From Desulfuromusa kysingii (GTDB lineage: Bacteria; Desulfobacterota; Desulfuromonadia; Desulfuromonadales; Geopsychrobacteraceae), in NCBI RefSeq assembly GCF_900107645.1, contig NZ_FNQN01000004.1, positions 186,001-250,000 of the forward strand: DNA of 64,000 nt, written 5' to 3'. Positions 24,857-35,592 of this stretch are shown one piece after another; position 1 is the stretch's first letter, and every line of letters begins with the position of its first letter. Both the position numbers and the translations under genes were made by a program. The notes beneath the pieces are model-generated. The model was not told the origin of the DNA and ran no database searches. It saw nothing but the letters and a program-made list of their open reading frames with translations.

Positions 24857-27582
24857 TTCTCCTGTTTCCGCAGCAAAATCAGACTTAACAGAGTCAACAC
24901 CGGGATAAACGCTGCCAGGGCTAAAAAGTCACGATAGAGTTCGCTGAAACCGAGCGCTTTGGTGAAAATTCCACGACTGAGAATCAGGAAGTAAGTGGTT
25001 GGATAAAGATGTCCAATCAGCGCCCCGGCACCATCCAGCGACGACACCGGATCGGTCATCCCGGAGAAATTAACCGATGCCAGCAGCGTCACCACCGCGG
25101 TCGCAGCAAGGGCCGCGATCTGCGTCCGGGTAAACGCCGAGATGAGGAGACCCAACCCGGTGGCGGCAGTGACATAGAACAACGCCCCCAGAGTCAAAGC
25201 CAGAAAGCTCCCTTTCAACGGCACCCCGAAGACGAACACGCAGAGCGCCACCAAGCCGAAGAAGCTGATCATGCTGACGCCGATATAAGGCAGTTGCTTC
25301 CCCAGCAGGAACTCCAACCGGGTCACCGGCGTTGCATACAGGTTGGTGATGGAGCCGAGCTCCTTTTCGCGCACCACACCGAGGGCCATCAGAATCGCCG
25401 GAATGAAAATCAGCAACAGTGGGATCACCGCCGGCACCATCGCATAGATGCTCTTAAAGTCCTGATTATAGCGGTAGCGTACCGCGATATCGGCGTAGGA
25501 GATTCGCGGAATACCACCCAGAGTCCGCTGGGCGAGATCGAGGATATAAGCGTAATGCATCCCTTCGACATAACCGCGGGTCGTCTCAGCACGGTAGGGC
25601 ATTGCGCCATCAATCCAAACAGCGATCTCCGGGGTTCGTCCCCGTTTGAGGTCTTTGCCATAGTCTGGCGGAATCTCATAGGCGACCGAAAGCTCACCAC
25701 TACGCATCCGCTGTTCCAGTTCAGCTTGATCGTAGAGAGCCGGGCGCTCAATAAAATAGCGGGAACCGGAGATATTCTGGATATAGTCACGGCTCTGCGG
25801 GCTCTGGTCTCGATCCAGCACCGCAAAGGGGAGATTCTCAACATCCAGAGTGATGCCGTAACCGAGGATAAACATCAGTAAAACCGTCCCCAAGAGTGCA
25901 AAGGTGAGGCGGATCGGATCACGTTTGAGCTCCAGAGTCTCGCGGCGGGCATAGCTGAACAACCGGAGGAGGCTGAACGCACCAGGCCTTTGCTTGCGGT
26001 GGCTGACAACAGGTGGAACAACAACTTCGGAGGAGGTGTTGCTACCTTCTCCACCGGCTTCTTCCAGATAGGCGATGAAAGCCTCTTCCAGCGTCTTGAC
26101 CTGACGTTTCGCGACCAGGGCGGCGGGGGTATCACTGTCCAGCACCCGGCCAGCGTGCATCAGAGATATGCGGTCACAGCGCTCGGCTTCATTCATGAAA
26201 TGGGTAGAGACGAAGATGGTCACCCCTTCGTTACGCGAAAGATTGATCAACAATTCCCAGAAATTATCGCGGGCAACCGGATCCACTCCAGAGGTGGGTT
26301 CGTCCAGGATCAGTATCTCCGGTTGATGGATCACCGCCACCGCCAACGACAAGCGCTGGCGAATCCCGAGTGGCAGCTTTTCAGCCGGCTCCTCGACATA
26401 AATATTGAGCTTGAAATGCTCGATCATTTCATTCACTCGTGCCACAATCTGTCCCTGTGGGAGATGGAATAATTGCGCATGCAGGAGCAGATTTTGCCGC
26501 ACCGTGAGTTCGCCATAGAGCGAAAACCCCTGTGACATGAAGCCGACGCGGTTGCGTGTCGCAATATCTTTGGCATCTACGGGATGGCCAAATAAACTGG
26601 CCTGGCCCTCTGTTGCCGGGAGCAAACCGGTCAGCATCTTCATTGTGGTGGTCTTGCCGCAGCCGTTAGATCCGAGGAATCCAAAGATTTCACCACGCTC
26701 AATTTCAAAACTGACCTGGTTTACCGCCGTAAAGTCGCCGAACCGCTTGGTCAGATTCCAGGCTTTGATCGCCAGGGAACCCTCAGCTTGCGAGGTCCGC
26801 GGCGGCACAATCAACTCTTTGTGACCGCGCCTTTTTTCTTCGGGTAAAAGTTCAATAAAGGCCGCATCAAGATTGGCGCTGCCGCTACGGGTCATCAGCT
26901 CTTGCGGGGAACCGGTCGCGAGGATCCGGCCTGCATCCATCGCCACCAGCCAGTCAAACGCCTCAGCCTCGTCCATGTAAGCGGTGGCGACCAGCACACT
27001 CATCCCGGTGCTGCGTTCCCGAATCCGGTGGATCAGTTGCCAGAATTGCCGCCGCGAAAGGGGATCAACTCCGGTTGTCGGTTCGTCCAAAATCAGGAGA
27101 TCGGGATCGTGGATGAGGGCGCAGCACAGCCCCAACTTCTGTTTCATCCCGCCGGAGAGCTTGCCCGCCGGGCGATCCCGGAACGGTGTCAAGCCGGTGC
27201 TTTCCAGCAACTCATCGATACGCTGGTGTCGTTCTGTGCGCGACTGACCAAACAACCTGGCGAAGAAATCAAGATTCTCGAACACCGAGAGGGTCATGTA
27301 AAGATTGCGCCCTAACCCCTGAGGCATATAGGCGATACGCGGACAGATGTTGGTACGATGCCGACTGCTGCGCATATCACCATCGAGGACCTCGACCTGT
27401 CCGGTCTGAATTTTACGAACTCCCGAGATCAGCGCTAACAGACTGGATTTTCCCACCCCGTCGGGGCCAATGATACCGACCATGCATCCAGCAGGGATTT
27501 CGAGGTCGATCTTATCAAGAGCTGCGATCTGGCTATAACAGAGAGAGACGTCATGCAGATGCGCTACGGACAGCTCGGCCAT
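24853..27582 (-). CDS. rbbA: RbbA-like double ABC ATPase fused to ABC-2 permease
   Basis: About 909 residues from ATG 27582 (GGAG ten bases upstream; ATG 27591 is the alternative). The first ATPase has Walker [10 protein letters not shown], signature [10 protein letters not shown] and Walker [14 protein letters not shown]. The second has GSNGCGKTT and [12 protein letters not shown], but its signature reads LPLGIRQRL, as in RbbA relatives, so it may be catalytically asymmetric. From about residue 540 comes an ABC-2 permease with six spans. E. coli RbbA was described as ribosome-associated, but the adjacent HlyD and TolC-like genes favour export here. Confidence 0.9.
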   Translation of the reverse strand: MAELSVAHLHDVSLCYSQIAALDKIDLEIPAGCMVGIIGPDGVGKSSLLALISGVRKIQTGQVEVLDGDMRSSRHRTNICPRIAYMPQGLGRNLYMTLSVFENLDFFARLFGQSRTERHQRIDELLESTGLTPFRDRPAGKLSGGMKQKLGLCCALIHDPDLLILDEPTTGVDPLSRRQFWQLIHRIRERSTGMSVLVATAYMDEAEAFDWLVAMDAGRILATGSPQELMTRSGSANLDAAFIELLPEEKRRGHKELIVPPRTSQAEGSLAIKAWNLTKRFGDFTAVNQVSFEIERGEIFGFLGSNGCGKTTTMKMLTGLLPATEGQASLFGHPVDAKDIATRNRVGFMSQGFSLYGELTVRQNLLLHAQLFHLPQGQIVARVNEMIEHFKLNIYVEEPAEKLPLGIRQRLSLAVAVIHQPEILILDEPTSGVDPVARDNFWELLINLSRNEGVTIFVSTHFMNEAERCDRISLMHAGRVLDSDTPAALVAKRQVKTLEEAFIAYLEEAGGEGSNTSSEVVVPPVVSHRKQRPGAFSLLRLFSYARRETLELKRDPIRLTFALLGTVLLMFILGYGITLDVENLPFAVLDRDQSPQSRDYIQNISGSRYFIERPALYDQAELEQRMRSGELSVAYEIPPDYGKDLKRGRTPEIAVWIDGAMPYRAETTRGYVEGMHYAYILDLAQRTLGGIPRISYADIAVRYRYNQDFKSIYAMVPAVIPLLLIFIPAILMALGVVREKELGSITNLYATPVTRLEFLLGKQLPYIGVSMISFFGLVALCVFVFGVPLKGSFLALTLGALFYVTAATGLGLLISAFTRTQIAALAATAVVTLLASVNFSGMTDPVSSLDGAGALIGHLYPTTYFLILSRGIFTKALGFSELYRDFLALAAFIPVLTLLSLILLRKQEK

Positions 27583-27583
27583 C

Positions 27584-28588
27584 TCACTCATGCTCCGAAT
27601 TGACTTGCAGCAAAGCTGGCAGGGATTCTGGCCAGTGAGCATCGGCTGAAAGCCGTACATAAGCCACCCCCGGCAACCCCGTTTTGACCTGCTCAGCATA
27701 GGACTTCAGGAGCTCCTGATCGATCTTAACCTTAATACGAAACATCAGTTTTTCCCGCTCTGTGCGCGTCTCGACCGCGCGTGGGGTGAACTGGGCCTCG
27801 GGTGCGACAAAAGAAACCCTGGCGGGGATCGAAACATCAGGCAAGGCATCAAGGACGATCCTCGCTTCTGCACCAATCGTGACTCTGCCGGCTTGTGCCG
27901 TCGGCAGGAAGATGGTCATATAGACATCACTGAGATCAAGAACCGTCAACAGCTTGCGCCCAGCCGCCAGAATTTCTCCGGGTTCGTGTAGACGATAGAG
28001 GATGCGCCCCCCCACCGGGGTCCTGAGAATGCTGTCATTGATATCGACCTTGATTTTTTCGCTCGCGGCAACGGCCGCCTCGATCGCGGCTCCGGTCTCG
28101 GCAAATTTTGCTCTGGTTGCAGCCAGCGCTGACTTGGCGGTCATAACCGCTGTTTCATCGCGCTGCAACTCCTTAAGAGAAATGTTATCCCGCTCGTAGA
28201 GTTCCCGCGATCGGTCAAGCTCCTTTTCTACGAGCGCAAGTTCGCTTTTACGTTGTTCGATAACAGCCGCAGCGTAGTTCCGCTCCTGTTGCGCCTGCCC
28301 AATCTGCGCCTGCGCTTGCCGGGATAACGCATCCAAGTTCTCGGTGTCGATACGTGCTAAAATCTGTCCGGCTTTGACCGTATCCCCCTCGTTGACGAGC
28401 ACCTGAGCTAAACGACCGGAAAACTTGGCCATGATATCAACCTCGGTCGCTTCAATGCGTCCATTCCCCGATGCAAAACCTTCAGGCAACCCCGGCTGGT
28501 GATACTGCAACCAGAAGATAACGCCGCTAATGGCAAGGATGATTGCCACCACAATCGTCCCCCATTTTTTAAAACTGCTGCTAATCAT
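27584..28588 (-). CDS. HlyD-family periplasmic adaptor (YhiI-like)
   Basis: A 334-residue membrane-fusion protein: N-terminal membrane anchor (residues 8-27), a biotinyl-lipoyl-like half ([37 protein letters not shown]), a long coiled hairpin rich in Gln, Glu and Ala, and the second lipoyl half with [19 protein letters not shown]. It bridges an inner-membrane ABC exporter to a TolC-type outer-membrane channel. AAGGAGG precedes the start, and its stop overlaps the next gene. Confidence 0.93.
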   Translation of the reverse strand: MISSSFKKWGTIVVAIILAISGVIFWLQYHQPGLPEGFASGNGRIEATEVDIMAKFSGRLAQVLVNEGDTVKAGQILARIDTENLDALSRQAQAQIGQAQQERNYAAAVIEQRKSELALVEKELDRSRELYERDNISLKELQRDETAVMTAKSALAATRAKFAETGAAIEAAVAASEKIKVDINDSILRTPVGGRILYRLHEPGEILAAGRKLLTVLDLSDVYMTIFLPTAQAGRVTIGAEARIVLDALPDVSIPARVSFVAPEAQFTPRAVETRTEREKLMFRIKVKIDQELLKSYAEQVKTGLPGVAYVRLSADAHWPESLPALLQVNSEHE

Positions 28589-28608
28589 GCAATATCCTCC
28601 TTGAAAAT

Positions 28609-31002
28609 TTACTGAATCTCCGCTTCGGCAAAAAATGTCGCCAGCCGGTCAAACCAGGCTTGCCGCTCCTGTTCTGAGACAAAAAAATCGAAGCGCCCTG
28701 TGGCCCGTTCCGCTTCCATCAGATCGATCAGAAAATTATAGACCGCATTAGAGGCGGTCTGTTCAGCCACCAGAGCTGCATTCTGAGCATCGAGCAGGTT
28801 AAGGATACCGACCGCTCCGCGTGCGTAAGAGTCGGTGACCAAGTCCAGGTTCTTCCGCGCCGCTACGGCCGCCTCATGGGACAGACGGATGCCAGCGAAG
28901 GAGCTGCCCGCCTGATGCAAAGCCGAACGGATGCGTTGGTCGATCCGTTCGACAATTGCGTTACGTTGCAAGTAGAGACGGGAGAGATCTTCTCGACTGC
29001 GGGCCAAGTCGGAGCTTCGGGCCCCGCCGGTAAAGAGGGGCAAAGAGAGATTAAGATTGAGGCTCCAGTCGGTATCGTCCGCCTGGGAGAGCGTCAATCC
29101 TTCAAACGATGGAGCTTCGACTCCCTGACCACCCTCAGCAAAACGGTGAGTTACGGCACCTTGAAGGCTGATGTCCGGCGCCCAGAACGCCCGTTTAGCG
29201 GCCTCCTGAATCCGTTTTTCGGCGACGATCGACGCGTTAAGTTGTTTCAGCTCCGGCGCTAGGGCGAGCCCTTCCTGCACCATAAAATCGCGAAAAAGTC
29301 CGAAAGACCAAGGGTTATCAATGTAGGGATCAAGCCGCTTGCTATCGGTCAGCAGGAGGGGATCATCAAGCCCCACTTCCACGGTCAAAAAAGGTTCTTC
29401 AGCAGGACGGTGAAGCAGACGGTTGAGGGCGATCTGCGCCTGTTGTCGTTGTGCATCGGCACGAATCACTGACTGCCGGTCGCTGGCGATACGGCTTTCC
29501 CAGCGGTAAACTTCCGCTGGACTGGAATAACCGACCTTGAGCCGCGCCCGGGCCAAATCCAGATTGGAACGGGTCAACTTGAGGTTATCCTTAAAAATAC
29601 GCTGCACCGTCTTGGCGCGCAACAGATTGAGGTAGGTGATGGTTGCCTCGCGGACAATGTCGAGACGCAATTGTGCCAGTTCTTCTTCGCGGACAATCTG
29701 GCGTTGTTTCTCCACGCTGAAATTAGCCCAGACCCGGTCTGAATAGAGGAGTTGGCTGAGGGTGAGGGAGCCGGAAAAGGTCCGTTCAGCTTGAGAACCA
29801 AAACTGGCTTCTGCCCTGTCAGCATCGATCAAAGTGCTGTCGGCAGCGATACCGAGTTGGGGCAGGAGTCCCGAGCGGGCTCGTCGCACCTGCTGAGTCC
29901 CGGCAGCAACCAAGCGGCGTTGCGCAGCCAGATCGAGATTTGCAGTGATCGCTTGTTCGACGACGCTGCCAAGAGAGAGTCGTCGCGAAATATTGGTGCG
30001 TTCTTCATGCAGCAGCTCCGCCTCGGTAAGGGTGTCCCAACGCGGATGGAATCCGACCGCTCGAGCGGTGGCCATGTTGATGCTCAACCGTTCATCCCGT
30101 TCAAACTCCACAGGTATAGCAGCGGCTTTTTCGCCATGCAGGATACGCAGGACATTAAGGGCCGTGCGTCGAGCCAGCCGGGGGATATCCGTTGCCGGAG
30201 CGGCTCCAGCCATAATCCCTCGCTCGACTTCACTTTTGCCGAGCAAAGAAAAACTCGGCAAATGCCGCTCAATAAGTCCTTGCACCAGCCGTTCGAACTC
30301 ACTCTCAGAAAGCTGCAGCAGCGGGGTGACATAGACAGCATCGATGCCAAGCGGCAGAGCCGTCAGGGCCGTCTCAGCAGCAGCATCCACGGGGATAAAG
30401 GTCACGGTGAAACCAAGCTCTTCCACGATCCCGCGAATACTCTTCCGCCCTGCGGGGATGTTTTCATGAAACGGACGATGGTTGAGTATGGCCAGATGGT
30501 TAAAGGGGAAAAGGTGGTGAAAAACTTTGAGATCCCGCAAGATCTCCGGCGACGACGCCAGATAGGTAAAATTTTTCATTCCGCTCGTGCCATTGTTGAA
30601 AGGAAACTCTTGAATTTCCCGATCCAAAATCAGAGGCGAAATGACAGGTTTGGGCAAGGTTCTGCGCCCAGCAGCATCCATAGAAACCAAAACCCCAAGG
30701 GGGATGAGGAGATCGACCTGAGGATCGGCCAACAGGCGATCCACGACTTGCCGCGCCCCACTGGCTGTCCAGTCGGCCAGGAGAATTTTATCTGCTGGAA
30801 AGCGCACCTCAAAATCCCCTGCGGTTAATTCCCGGATCTCCTTGCGGAACAGTTCAATAAACTCTTCGTTACGCTCCCATGGACCATCAGCGGCAATGCC
30901 GATAGTCACCCGTTGGAACGCTGCGGCCGAAGCGGTTGGCAACAAGCACAACAGCCCCAAGAGCACAAAAACCAAATAGGCAGGCAGGATCTTTTGTTTC
31001 AT
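28609..31002 (-). CDS. Fusion: periplasmic substrate-binding domain + TolC outer-membrane channel
   Basis: A 797-residue exported protein, nearly twice the size of a TolC. After a signal peptide ending ASAAA, residues about 25-325 read as a type I periplasmic binding domain of the ABC-type family (VTIGIAADGPWERNEEFIELFRKEI, PQVDLLIPLGVLVSMDAAGR, IDAVYVTPLLQLSESEFE, PSFSLLGKSEVERGIMAGAAP). The rest (about 350-780) is an outer-membrane efflux protein with its paired helical repeats (ANLDLAAQRRLVAAGTQQV, GVEAPSFEGLTLSQADDTDWSLNLNLSLPL). A binding domain on the channel may gate or load it. It is the only TolC-like gene here, in operon with HlyD and RbbA. Confidence 0.88.
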   Translation of the reverse strand: MKQKILPAYLVFVLLGLLCLLPTASAAAFQRVTIGIAADGPWERNEEFIELFRKEIRELTAGDFEVRFPADKILLADWTASGARQVVDRLLADPQVDLLIPLGVLVSMDAAGRRTLPKPVISPLILDREIQEFPFNNGTSGMKNFTYLASSPEILRDLKVFHHLFPFNHLAILNHRPFHENIPAGRKSIRGIVEELGFTVTFIPVDAAAETALTALPLGIDAVYVTPLLQLSESEFERLVQGLIERHLPSFSLLGKSEVERGIMAGAAPATDIPRLARRTALNVLRILHGEKAAAIPVEFERDERLSINMATARAVGFHPRWDTLTEAELLHEERTNISRRLSLGSVVEQAITANLDLAAQRRLVAAGTQQVRRARSGLLPQLGIAADSTLIDADRAEASFGSQAERTFSGSLTLSQLLYSDRVWANFSVEKQRQIVREEELAQLRLDIVREATITYLNLLRAKTVQRIFKDNLKLTRSNLDLARARLKVGYSSPAEVYRWESRIASDRQSVIRADAQRQQAQIALNRLLHRPAEEPFLTVEVGLDDPLLLTDSKRLDPYIDNPWSFGLFRDFMVQEGLALAPELKQLNASIVAEKRIQEAAKRAFWAPDISLQGAVTHRFAEGGQGVEAPSFEGLTLSQADDTDWSLNLNLSLPLFTGGARSSDLARSREDLSRLYLQRNAIVERIDQRIRSALHQAGSSFAGIRLSHEAAVAARKNLDLVTDSYARGAVGILNLLDAQNAALVAEQTASNAVYNFLIDLMEAERATGRFDFFVSEQERQAWFDRLATFFAEAEIQ

Positions 31003-31143
31003 GATTTTTCTCTTCTTTCTGTTTCTCGCTTAAGGAGCACGTTTGTTTATGCAACAGTCCGAAACCAAACATCACAGCAAAATTTCATTGCTCGGCAGAA
31101 AAGCTCTAGATCGGTGACTGTGCTCCTGCTCCATCGTCATCTT

Positions 31144-32967
31144 TTATAACTCTCCCCCTTGAACCGGCCAGACAGGTTGCGGCAGTTCCGCAGCGGTTAA
31201 CGTCTCTTTCTGTAAAAGTTTTTCCGAGGTCTCATTCAGGAGTTGTCGATTCTGTTTCAAGATGGCTGTGGCTCGCCCGAAGGCCCTGCCCACCATTGTC
31301 CGCACCGCTTCATCGATTTCCCGGGCCGTTTTTTCACTATAACTTCGCGGCTGGATTCGCGGCATGCCGCCACCCGCCAGGAACGGCGAGGGCTCCTCCG
31401 CGTAAGTGGCCTGCCCCAGGATTTCGTCCATGCCATAACGCATTACCATGTTGCGTGCGATGTCAGTCGCTTTGTCCAGGTCGTTGGCAGCCCCCGTGGA
31501 CAGTTCTTTGAACACCACCATCTCCGCTGCTCGACCGCCAAGCAACCCGGCCATTTTATTTTCCAGCTCCACACTGGTCATCAGGTAGCGGTCTTCGGTC
31601 GGGCGCTGGATGTTATAACCGAGCGCACCAATACCGCGGGGAATGATAGAGACTTTATGAACTTTGTCGGTCCCCGGAAGCGCCAGCGTGACCAGCGCAT
31701 GGCCGGTCTCGTGGTAAGCTACGACCTCGCGTTCATGAGGGTTGAGGAGACGATTTTTCTTTTCCAGCCCGGCGACAATACGTTCGATAGCCCGGGTGAA
31801 ATCATCCATGGTCACGGAAGCGGCATCACGACGGGTCGCCAGAATCGCCGCTTCATTCACCAGATTGGCCAAATCCGCACCGCTGAAACCGGTAGTCAGC
31901 GCAGCAATCTGTTCCAGAACCACGTCAGCATCCATCTTGATGGCTTTGACATGGACATTAAGAATAGCAGTCCGGCCGACCTTGTCCGGTCGGTCGACGA
32001 GTATTTGCCGGTCGAAACGGCCAGCCCGCAGCAGCGCAGGATCGAGGATTTCAGGACGGTTGGTAGCCGCCAGCAAGACAATACCTTGCTGCGGATCGAA
32101 TCCATCCAGCTCACTGAGGAGTTGATTGAGGGTTTGCTCCTTTTCATCGTGTCCCCCGGAAAGGGGTCCGGCACCACGGGCGCGTCCAAGAGCATCCAAC
32201 TCGTCAATAAAAATAATGCATGGAGAACTTTTGTGTGCCTGCTCAAACAGGTCCCGCACCCTTGCCGCCCCAACACCGACAAACATTTCAACAAATTCTG
32301 AACCGTTAATCGAAAAGAATGGGACACTCGCCTCACCGGCCACCGCCCGAGCTAACATGGTCTTACCGGTACCCGGCGGACCGATCAGCAAGATCCCCTT
32401 TGGAACGTGGGCGCCAATCCGGCCATAATCCTTTGGATTTTTGAGGAAAGCCACAATTTCTTTGAGTTCCTCCTTGGCTTCATCAACCCCGGCTACAGCG
32501 TCAAATGTCGTCTTCATGTCTTTTTCGACAAAGATCTTGGCCTTGCTTTTACCGATGGACAACAACCCACCCCCCTGTTTGTCAGCCATTTTTCTCACTA
32601 AGAACATCCAGACGACGAAGAACAGCGCCATAGGGATAAGCCACGACAACAGGGTGCTCATCAATTTACTGTCAATGATTCCAGAAAATTTGACTTTATA
32701 TTTGGCTAGATCGTTGGCAAAGTCGGGATCGACCCGCACGGTATAGATGTATTGATGGCCATCGGCGGTGACCTCTTTGAGTTTGCCGCGAATATTCGTA
32801 TCAGCGATCGTAATCTCGGCAATCTTTTCGTCCTGCAGAAGCTGTTGAAACTCACTGTAAGGAATCGTCTCAAGCTGTCGCCCCTCTATCCACGCTTGCT
32901 GAAAAAGCATAATGCCGATAATGGCTACGGCAAAATACCAAAAATTTATATGCGCTTTCCTGTCCAT
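31144..32967 (-). CDS. ftsH: ATP-dependent zinc metalloprotease FtsH
   Basis: A 607-residue membrane-bound AAA+ protease that degrades membrane and short-lived cytosolic proteins. Two spans (residues 10-26 and about 105-125) enclose a small periplasmic domain. The AAA module has Walker A GPPGTGKT near 195, Walker [12 protein letters not shown], and the second region of homology. The zinc site HETGH near 417 is intact. GGAGG lies upstream of the ATG. It sits between the chaperone genes and the export operon, which suits a stress-response region. Possibly a second ftsH copy, which cannot be checked here. Confidence 0.97.
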   Translation of the reverse strand: MDRKAHINFWYFAVAIIGIMLFQQAWIEGRQLETIPYSEFQQLLQDEKIAEITIADTNIRGKLKEVTADGHQYIYTVRVDPDFANDLAKYKVKFSGIIDSKLMSTLLSWLIPMALFFVVWMFLVRKMADKQGGGLLSIGKSKAKIFVEKDMKTTFDAVAGVDEAKEELKEIVAFLKNPKDYGRIGAHVPKGILLIGPPGTGKTMLARAVAGEASVPFFSINGSEFVEMFVGVGAARVRDLFEQAHKSSPCIIFIDELDALGRARGAGPLSGGHDEKEQTLNQLLSELDGFDPQQGIVLLAATNRPEILDPALLRAGRFDRQILVDRPDKVGRTAILNVHVKAIKMDADVVLEQIAALTTGFSGADLANLVNEAAILATRRDAASVTMDDFTRAIERIVAGLEKKNRLLNPHEREVVAYHETGHALVTLALPGTDKVHKVSIIPRGIGALGYNIQRPTEDRYLMTSVELENKMAGLLGGRAAEMVVFKELSTGAANDLDKATDIARNMVMRYGMDEILGQATYAEEPSPFLAGGGMPRIQPRSYSEKTAREIDEAVRTMVGRAFGRATAILKQNRQLLNETSEKLLQKETLTAAELPQPVWPVQGGEL

Positions 32968-33167
32968 AAAACCTCCAGATCCCTACCTTCAGCATGATGA
33001 GAAGCCAAAAGGTAATAACGTTTCGTGTGACAGATAAGTTGGGAGATGTACTTCCTGCGGGAGGGGATAAGTACTTAAAATCTATGAACCAACTCAATTG
33101 CCAAATAAAATTTGTTCTTTCAAAGTATAGCAACAATTTGCGGCAACGTGAGATGGCAGATAAATAA

Positions 33168-33314
33168 TTAGCAATGAAAACTTGCAGCGGAAACATGACG
33201 GACACAATAGAAGATCGAGGGTATTAAGGCACCGGTGATACCGATCAGGACACTCAAGAGCGTCATTCGAAATGTCAGGTGTTGCCGTGTTAACCAATCC
33301 TTTGTTGTTTCCAC
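33168..33314 (-). CDS. Candidate small membrane protein (48 aa)
   Basis: A frame from GTG 33314 encodes METTKDWLTRQHLTFRM then a hydrophobic helix LLSVLIGITGALIPSIFYCV and a short tail. It begins 15 bases after cbpM ends, in the same direction, with AGGA about 13 bases upstream. Gene position and the well-shaped membrane segment favour it; the GTG start and absence of a strong ribosome site leave doubt. Confidence 0.35.
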   Translation of the reverse strand: METTKDWLTRQHLTFRMTLLSVLIGITGALIPSIFYCVRHVSAASFHC

Positions 33315-33329
33315 ACCAAAGTCATGATC

Positions 33330-33701
33330 CTACTGAGCCAAGCGGCGACAAAGCGTTAAGATTTCAGCTTGGTGGTCCAATTCTTTTTGGCGGAGTTGTT
33401 GCTTCATGTCATTAAGCTGCTGTTCCATCGTCTTGACACGCTCCCGATAGCGGAGCACAAAATCTACAGCCTCCAAGGACAGTCCCATATCTTGATGCAG
33501 ATAGCGAATAAGTTTAATTTTACTGACGTCCGCAGGGTTCAAACCCTTTGCTCCATGCAACATAGGATGTGCCGTAACCAGCTCTTCGTGCTCGCATTGC
33601 AAGATGAACTCTTCTGTGACTCTTGTCAGCTGGGCGACTATCCGATATTCAAAGTGAATTTCGGAGTCAGTGCAAAAAACAGAAAGTGGATATTTCTTCA
33701 T
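33330..33701 (-). CDS. cbpM: Chaperone modulator CbpM (MerR-type)
   Basis: From ATG 33701 (AGGAGAA upstream) a 123-residue protein with a MerR-like head that inhibits or tunes the DnaJ-like CbpA. LVTAHPMLHGAKGLNPADVSKIKLIRYLHQDMGLSLEAVDFVLRYRERV is the CbpM helical core, followed by a coiled coil (MEQQLNDMKQQLRQKELD). The frame from 33752 was trimmed for want of a ribosome site. It follows cbpA by about 55 bases, the usual gene order. Confidence 0.88.
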   Translation of the reverse strand: MKKYPLSVFCTDSEIHFEYRIVAQLTRVTEEFILQCEHEELVTAHPMLHGAKGLNPADVSKIKLIRYLHQDMGLSLEAVDFVLRYRERVKTMEQQLNDMKQQLRQKELDHQAEILTLCRRLAQ

Positions 33702-33756
33702 GGCATTCTCCTCGCCAGATGGACGGCAATCGTCCAACGGCACACAAACCATTTAT

Positions 33757-34719
33757 TTAGTGTATGGATTTCCATTCTTCGACCAGGGCCTTTTCTTTAG
33801 CTGTCAGCTTTTCTGGCAAAACAGCTTCTACTGTGACATAGAGATCACCACGTTGCTTTGGATGTTTGAGTTTAGGCATCCCCAATCCACGCAACCGGAA
33901 AACCCTCCCATTACGGGTCCCCGGCGGAATAGGCAGATTCACTACGCGGTCGATACCAGGGACCGCAAGTTTGCCGCCTAATAACAGGATAAATAGATCA
34001 GCAGGAACCGTGAGTTTCAGATCATCCTTGTCGCGTAAAAAACGCTTATCAGGCAAGACCTCGATCGTCAGAAACAGATCCCCCGCCTCTCCCCCAGCAG
34101 ACCCCATAGCGCCCTGCCCTTTAAGCCTGACCCGAGACCCGGTATTGACTCCAGGGGGAATTTTGACATCGATCTTACGGCCACCCTCCCACTCCAGAAC
34201 CCGCTGAGTCCCGGAGAAGGCCTCATGGAGACTGACTTGCAAAGAATGCTCAAGATCTTCACCGTGACGTGGACGTGGCTGACGATAGAAGCGCTGATCC
34301 CCCGCGCCATCATGACTCTGATGCCGATCAGCACCACCAAACAGATTGGTGAAAAAATCGGAATAATGACCACCAGCTCCAAACAGCTCTTCAAATTCCT
34401 CTGGCTTCACCGTTCTATAACCATAATTCTGCTGATCAGCAGCCGCTCTTGCACCCCAATTGAAATCCTCGGGTTTTCCTCCGCTGTGTTGATACTGTTG
34501 CCATTGTGAGCCAAGGCGATCGTACTCCTTGCGTTTTTCAGGATCGGACAAAACTTCATTAGCCTCGTTGAGATCTTGAAATTTACCTGCGGCAACATTG
34601 TCATCTGAGGTCACATCGGGGTGGTACTTGCGGGCGAGTTTGCGGTACGCTTTTTTAATTTCTTGAGTGCTGCTTTTGCGGTCAACACCCAATATTTTGT
34701 AGTAATCTTTGTACTCCAT
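33757..34719 (-). CDS. cbpA: DnaJ-family co-chaperone CbpA
   Basis: A 320-residue class II Hsp40. The J-domain at residues 3-70 has [12 protein letters not shown] and the HPD motif in YHPDVTSDD needed to stimulate DnaK. A Gly-rich linker leads to the C-terminal substrate-binding domains ([31 protein letters not shown]). The zinc-finger domain of class I DnaJ is absent. It lies between grpE and cbpM, so the chaperone cycle is encoded together. Confidence 0.95.
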   Translation of the reverse strand: MEYKDYYKILGVDRKSSTQEIKKAYRKLARKYHPDVTSDDNVAAGKFQDLNEANEVLSDPEKRKEYDRLGSQWQQYQHSGGKPEDFNWGARAAADQQNYGYRTVKPEEFEELFGAGGHYSDFFTNLFGGADRHQSHDGAGDQRFYRQPRPRHGEDLEHSLQVSLHEAFSGTQRVLEWEGGRKIDVKIPPGVNTGSRVRLKGQGAMGSAGGEAGDLFLTIEVLPDKRFLRDKDDLKLTVPADLFILLLGGKLAVPGIDRVVNLPIPPGTRNGRVFRLRGLGMPKLKHPKQRGDLYVTVEAVLPEKLTAKEKALVEEWKSIH

Positions 34720-34799
34720 ACGGTCCTCATCTACTCACATTAGGACAGGATTAATCGTCTAAACACAACAGGGCTCACCAACGATCAAAAGTTGTCGAG

Positions 34800-35303
34800 T
34801 CAACGTGACGCAATAAGCACCTGCGCCGGGCGTAACAACTTACCATCGTGCAGATAGCCTTTCTGTTCCACCCGCACCACAGTGTTGGGGAGAACCCCTG
34901 GATATTGAACCATACCGATACTTTCGTGCAGACTCGGATCGAAGGGCTGTCCCAAAGCCTCGATCTCTTCGACATTGTATTTCGTGAAAAACTTCTCTAA
35001 AAGATTCAGATTCAACTCGAGCCCCTGTAAGATCCCCCGGCTGTCCTCTTCGGCTGAGGTATGCCGTAAGGCAAGACTCAGACCATCAGCGACAGGAAGA
35101 ATATCTTTCAGCAAGGCTTCCTGTTGCAGATGAATATCTTGAGCCGCATTCCGTGCCAACCGCTTTTTAATGTTCTCCAAGTCAGCAAGCAGACGGAGAT
35201 ATCGCTCCTTCCAGATCACGACTTCCTCCAGCGGCTGATTGTCAGCTTCGGTGTCTATCTCTCCATGTGTTGCACTGAAATTTTGCCTACGTTCACCGTT
35301 CAT
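34800..35303 (-). CDS. grpE: GrpE nucleotide exchange factor
   Basis: A protein of about 167 residues from ATG 35303 (AGGGG upstream; two GTG codons just before it were counted in a longer frame). A helical N-terminal part leads to the conserved exchange domain: RYLRLLADLENIKKRLARNA near 55, EEIEALGQPFDPSLHESIGMVQYPGV near 118, and HDGKLLRPAQVLIA at the end. GrpE releases ADP from DnaK. dnaK itself is not in the window. A 22-codon leader frame overlaps its start. Confidence 0.95.
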   Translation of the reverse strand: MNGERRQNFSATHGEIDTEADNQPLEEVVIWKERYLRLLADLENIKKRLARNAAQDIHLQQEALLKDILPVADGLSLALRHTSAEEDSRGILQGLELNLNLLEKFFTKYNVEEIEALGQPFDPSLHESIGMVQYPGVLPNTVVRVEQKGYLHDGKLLRPAQVLIASR

Positions 35304-35361
35304 CACCACACCCCTTTGACCAATGTGTCAGTCCCGAAAAAAATACGTTCACCAGCTGCAT
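35293..35361 (-). CDS. Candidate 22-aa leader peptide before grpE
   Basis: AGGAGGA, a near-perfect ribosome site, precedes ATG 35361. The frame MQLVNVFFSGLTHWSKGC... ends after 22 codons at a TGA that overlaps the grpE start region in a different frame. It resembles a translational-coupling leader: grpE itself has a poorer site. No sequence family is recognised. Confidence 0.35.
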   Translation of the reverse strand: MQLVNVFFSGLTHWSKGCGDER

Positions 35362-35592
35362 AAATCTTCCTCCTATGATTTAAACTTTACCACTTTTTTT
35401 GCACGACAAGGCTTTTTGACATCTAAAGATCTGCCATTTCTTGTTCAGCCAATAAGTTAAGTAAATGCGTGGAGTTGTGTGGTCAAAAGAATGGCCCCCT
35501 CTTCATTGTGCAAGGGGGGTTGTATTGATATCAAGAATCGAATCCAGGTTTCTGAAGCGATGAATTTCCGGACCAAAAGCCAATGTTTCGTC

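Noticed and set aside
32870-33205. Leftward 111-residue frame overlapping the ftsH start
   Set aside because: It overlaps ftsH by about 100 bases in another frame and has no recognisable composition; it looks like chance.
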